NCBI GenBank assembly: GCA_027046525.1 | Contig: JALTYD010000017.1 | Coordinates: 1,274 to 6,627, forward strand | Length of the DNA stretch: 5,354 bases | Origin: Pyrodictiaceae archaeon | Lineage (GTDB): Archaea; Thermoproteota; Thermoprotei_A; Sulfolobales; Pyrodictiaceae | Direction: 5' to 3' | In this document: positions 5,155 to 5,354 of the stretch, in pieces | How the letters are laid out: every line of letters starts with the position of its first letter | How positions within the stretch are numbered: the first letter of the stretch is position 1 | Position numbers and translations under genes: made by a program | Notes under the pieces: generated by a model | Told to the model about the DNA's origin: nothing | What the model saw: the letters and a program-made list of their open reading frames with translations, nothing else | Databases searched by the model: none

Positions 5155-5354
5155 CTAGGCTCTGAGAACACTCTCTATAGCATCTGCTACATCTACGTAC
5201 CCCTTCTCCCTAACTTTTTCAGCTATCTTGTAGATAGCCTCTCTACCCATCTCCCTGGCCAGTAGCTCTACAGCTTCTCTCTCAACGTGTACTCCTATAT
5301 CCTCTCCTTTTAGAAGCTCTACTATACCATGTAAGAATCTGTAGAGCGAGTCTC
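5155..5354 (-). CDS. C-terminal 65 aa of an unidentified helical protein (partial)
   Basis: The minus strand is open from the right edge to TAG at 5157-5155, giving 65 complete codons. It begins DSLYRFLHGIVELLKGEDI and ends VDVADAIESVLRA. Codon use is native (ATA, GTA, GAG, AGA) and the composition is charged and strongly helical (VEREAVELLAREMG, then KIAEKVREKG), as in cytoplasmic hyperthermophile proteins. The start lies outside the window. I do not recognise the family; possibilities include a nucleic-acid-binding C-terminal helical domain, but nothing decides this. It converges on the 42-aa gene with 2 nt between the stops. Confidence 0.75.
   Translation of the reverse strand, partial: DSLYRFLHGIVELLKGEDIGVHVEREAVELLAREMGREAIYKIAEKVREKGYVDVADAIESVLRA

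Noticed and set aside
5200..5220. Pyrimidine tract ending in TTTTT as a dedicated terminator
   Set aside because: It lies inside the minus-strand coding sequence, where the opposite strand encodes EKVREKG, which explains the pyrimidines. Five T is short for an archaeal terminator.

Overview
The window looks like a hyperthermophilic crenarchaeon (Thermoproteota). Leu is mostly CTA, Ile ATA and Arg AGA/AGG. Genes are very closely packed, a TATA-like box sits at leaderless spacing before the main gene, and that gene encodes a Thr/Pro/Gln-stalked cell-surface protein. Genus cannot be read from the sequence. The tetranucleotide CTAG is strikingly common, although many prokaryotes avoid it.

Layout. 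Bases 1-135 are a short upstream region. It holds either the 3' end of a plus-strand gene (1-84) or the 5' end of a divergent gene (37 to the left edge), which I cannot resolve. It also holds a perfect 10-bp inverted repeat (65-88) and a probable promoter (106-117). Bases 136-5022 are one giant gene (1628 aa). Bases 5024-5152 are a 42-aa gene with a strong Shine-Dalgarno placed inside the last codons of the giant gene. Bases 5155-5354 are the C-terminal end of an unidentified minus-strand gene that converges with only 2 nt between stop codons.

The giant protein is the centre of interest. In order it has: a signal peptide; a clostripain-family (C11) cysteine peptidase with His153/Cys194 and a preceding Asp192; a Ca2+-loop propeller (FG-GAP/VCBS type) in which I count seven evenly spaced blades, six with DxDxDG-like loops and one degenerate; a carboxypeptidase-regulatory/CnaB-like beta sandwich; a Thr/Pro/Gln/Glu stalk; a transmembrane helix with a basic loop; a second hydrophobic segment that looks like a complete signal peptide with its own cleavage site; an unrecognised ~430-residue domain; a second polar stalk; and a C-terminal membrane anchor ending in RRRRK. 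It therefore reads as two type-I surface proteins, each with signal, ectodomain, stalk, anchor and basic tail, joined in frame.

Working model (inference): both halves are exported and anchored side by side. The first is a propeller-bearing, probably Arg/Lys-specific protease. The second is a partner ectodomain that may be freed by signal peptidase at the internal site. Arg-rich patches just outside both anchors are candidate sites for self-release. The 42-aa protein is probably translationally coupled to it.
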